Assembly (NCBI GenBank): GCA_031260825.1
Contig: JAISKS010000096.1
Coordinates: forward strand, 1-13,878
Source: Bifidobacteriaceae bacterium
GTDB lineage: Bacteria; Actinomycetota; Actinomycetes; Actinomycetales; Bifidobacteriaceae
Direction of reading: 5' to 3'
DNA length: 13,878 bases
A model generated the notes under the pieces. The model saw only the letters and a list, made by a program, of their open reading frames with translations. It was not told the DNA's origin and did not search any database. The position numbers were made by a program, and so were the translations under genes. How positions within the stretch are numbered: the stretch's first letter is position 1; each line of letters begins with the position of its first letter. Below, piece by piece: positions 13,341 through 13,878 of this stretch.

Positions 13341-13878
13341 ATGGCTACAAATAAAGTAAATACAAAAGATATTAGAATCTCTGCTACTGCAAAACTTAAT
13401 AATATCCGCGTTTCACCAAGAAAGGCTAGAAGAACTATCGATCTAGTTCGTGGTCGTAATGTGAATAAAGTTTTAACAGAGCTAAAATTCTCTTCATACG
13501 GAATTAGCGATGATGTTGCAAAACTAATCAAATCTGCTGTTGCAAATCTAAAGCAAAAAGCTGAAGCTAAATCATATAATCTAAACGATGATATGATTTT
13601 CATCTCAGAAATTTATGCTGATGAGGGAACAACTTTAAAACGTTGGAGACCTCGTGCACGCGGTGTAGCAAATAGAATTTTGAAACGTACTTCACATATT
13701 ACTGTGGTTGTTTCAGAATCTAATAAAGATGGTGTTTTTGATTTTGCTAAAACAACTTCAAAAGCAAAAGCTGCTAAACCAGTAACAGAAACCGAGAAAT
13801 CAGCTACTAAACCAGCCGATAAAACTAAAGCTGCAGGAAAAGCTCACAGAACTCCTTCAAACGATGGTGTAAAAAAAG
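13341..13878 (+). CDS. rplV: 50S ribosomal protein L22, partial (runs off the window), with Lys/Ala-rich C-terminal tail
   Basis: L22 reaches from the 50S surface into the exit tunnel, where its beta-hairpin forms the constriction with L4. At least 179 codons are open with no stop before the window ends, against a usual length of about 110. The family core runs from about 14 to 126: IRVSPRKARRTIDLVRG (22-38), the hairpin KRWRPRARGVANRILKRTSH (100-119) and ITVVVSE at its end. After residue 126 comes a low-complexity tail rich in Lys, Ala and Thr (for example TTSKAKAAKPVTETEKSATK). There is no clear Shine-Dalgarno site; the ATG is two bases after the rpsS stop, so it probably depends on coupling. 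Extended L22 tails occur in several lineages, so this is likely real and not a frame error. Confidence 0.95.
   Translation, partial: MATNKVNTKDIRISATAKLNNIRVSPRKARRTIDLVRGRNVNKVLTELKFSSYGISDDVAKLIKSAVANLKQKAEAKSYNLNDDMIFISEIYADEGTTLKRWRPRARGVANRILKRTSHITVVVSESNKDGVFDFAKTTSKAKAAKPVTETEKSATKPADKTKAAGKAHRTPSNDGVKK

Overview
The window is AT-rich, densely packed bacterial DNA. It most likely comes from a Candidatus Saccharibacteria (TM7)-type member of the Candidate Phyla Radiation. This assignment is an inference from gene content: an actinobacterial-style FhaA protein (DUF3662 plus FHA), a MurT/GatD lipid II amidation pair, a sortase-anchored surface protein with an LAxTG-type signal, a standard S10 ribosomal operon, short intergenic gaps, and mixed leaderless and Shine-Dalgarno starts. 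Stops are TAA, TGA and TAG, and UGA is used as a normal stop (murT), which argues against the recoded Gracilibacteria/Absconditabacteria lineages.

Layout. 1-48 is the last 15 codons of an upstream gene, probably glyA. 215-1495 is fhaA. 1496-1740 carries two long, nearly perfect hairpins. 1741-5939 reads gyrB, murT, gatD, close enough to be one transcription unit. 5956-7113 (minus) is an AAA ATPase of the DUF4143 family. 7142-7308 holds a regular array of TTCAGGTT palindromes and a third long hairpin. 7322-9910 (minus) is a large Gly/Ser/Asp-rich surface protein with an N-terminal membrane segment and a C-terminal LAMTG sorting signal. 9997-10149 is the promoter and leader of the S10 operon. 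10150-13878 is rpsJ-rplC-rplD-rplW-rplB-rpsS-rplV, with rplV running off the end.

How the parts work together. The housekeeping genes cover DNA supercoiling (GyrB), translation (S10 operon) and cell-envelope work. MurT/GatD amidates the glutamate of lipid II. FhaA homologues in Actinobacteria tie phosphothreonine signalling to cell-wall synthesis. The surface protein would be attached by a sortase, and in a host-attached epibiont could act in adhesion (inference). The accessory block 5956-9910 (AAA ATPase plus surface protein) lies on the opposite strand between the two housekeeping blocks and contains most of the repeats.

Most interesting signals: (1) three hairpins of about 70 nt, each nearly perfect, with unrelated stems but similar GGGG/T-run loops; (2) a 33-bp-period palindrome array whose first copy covers the -35 region of the ATPase promoter; (3) TATAAT placed so that fhaA, gyrB and the ATPase gene would have leaderless or near-leaderless mRNAs, while the ribosomal genes have Shine-Dalgarno sites; (4) a classic ATTCCCGC/GCGGGAAT dispersed palindrome inserted in frame in the surface protein gene; (5) a MurT without the zinc-ribbon cysteines.
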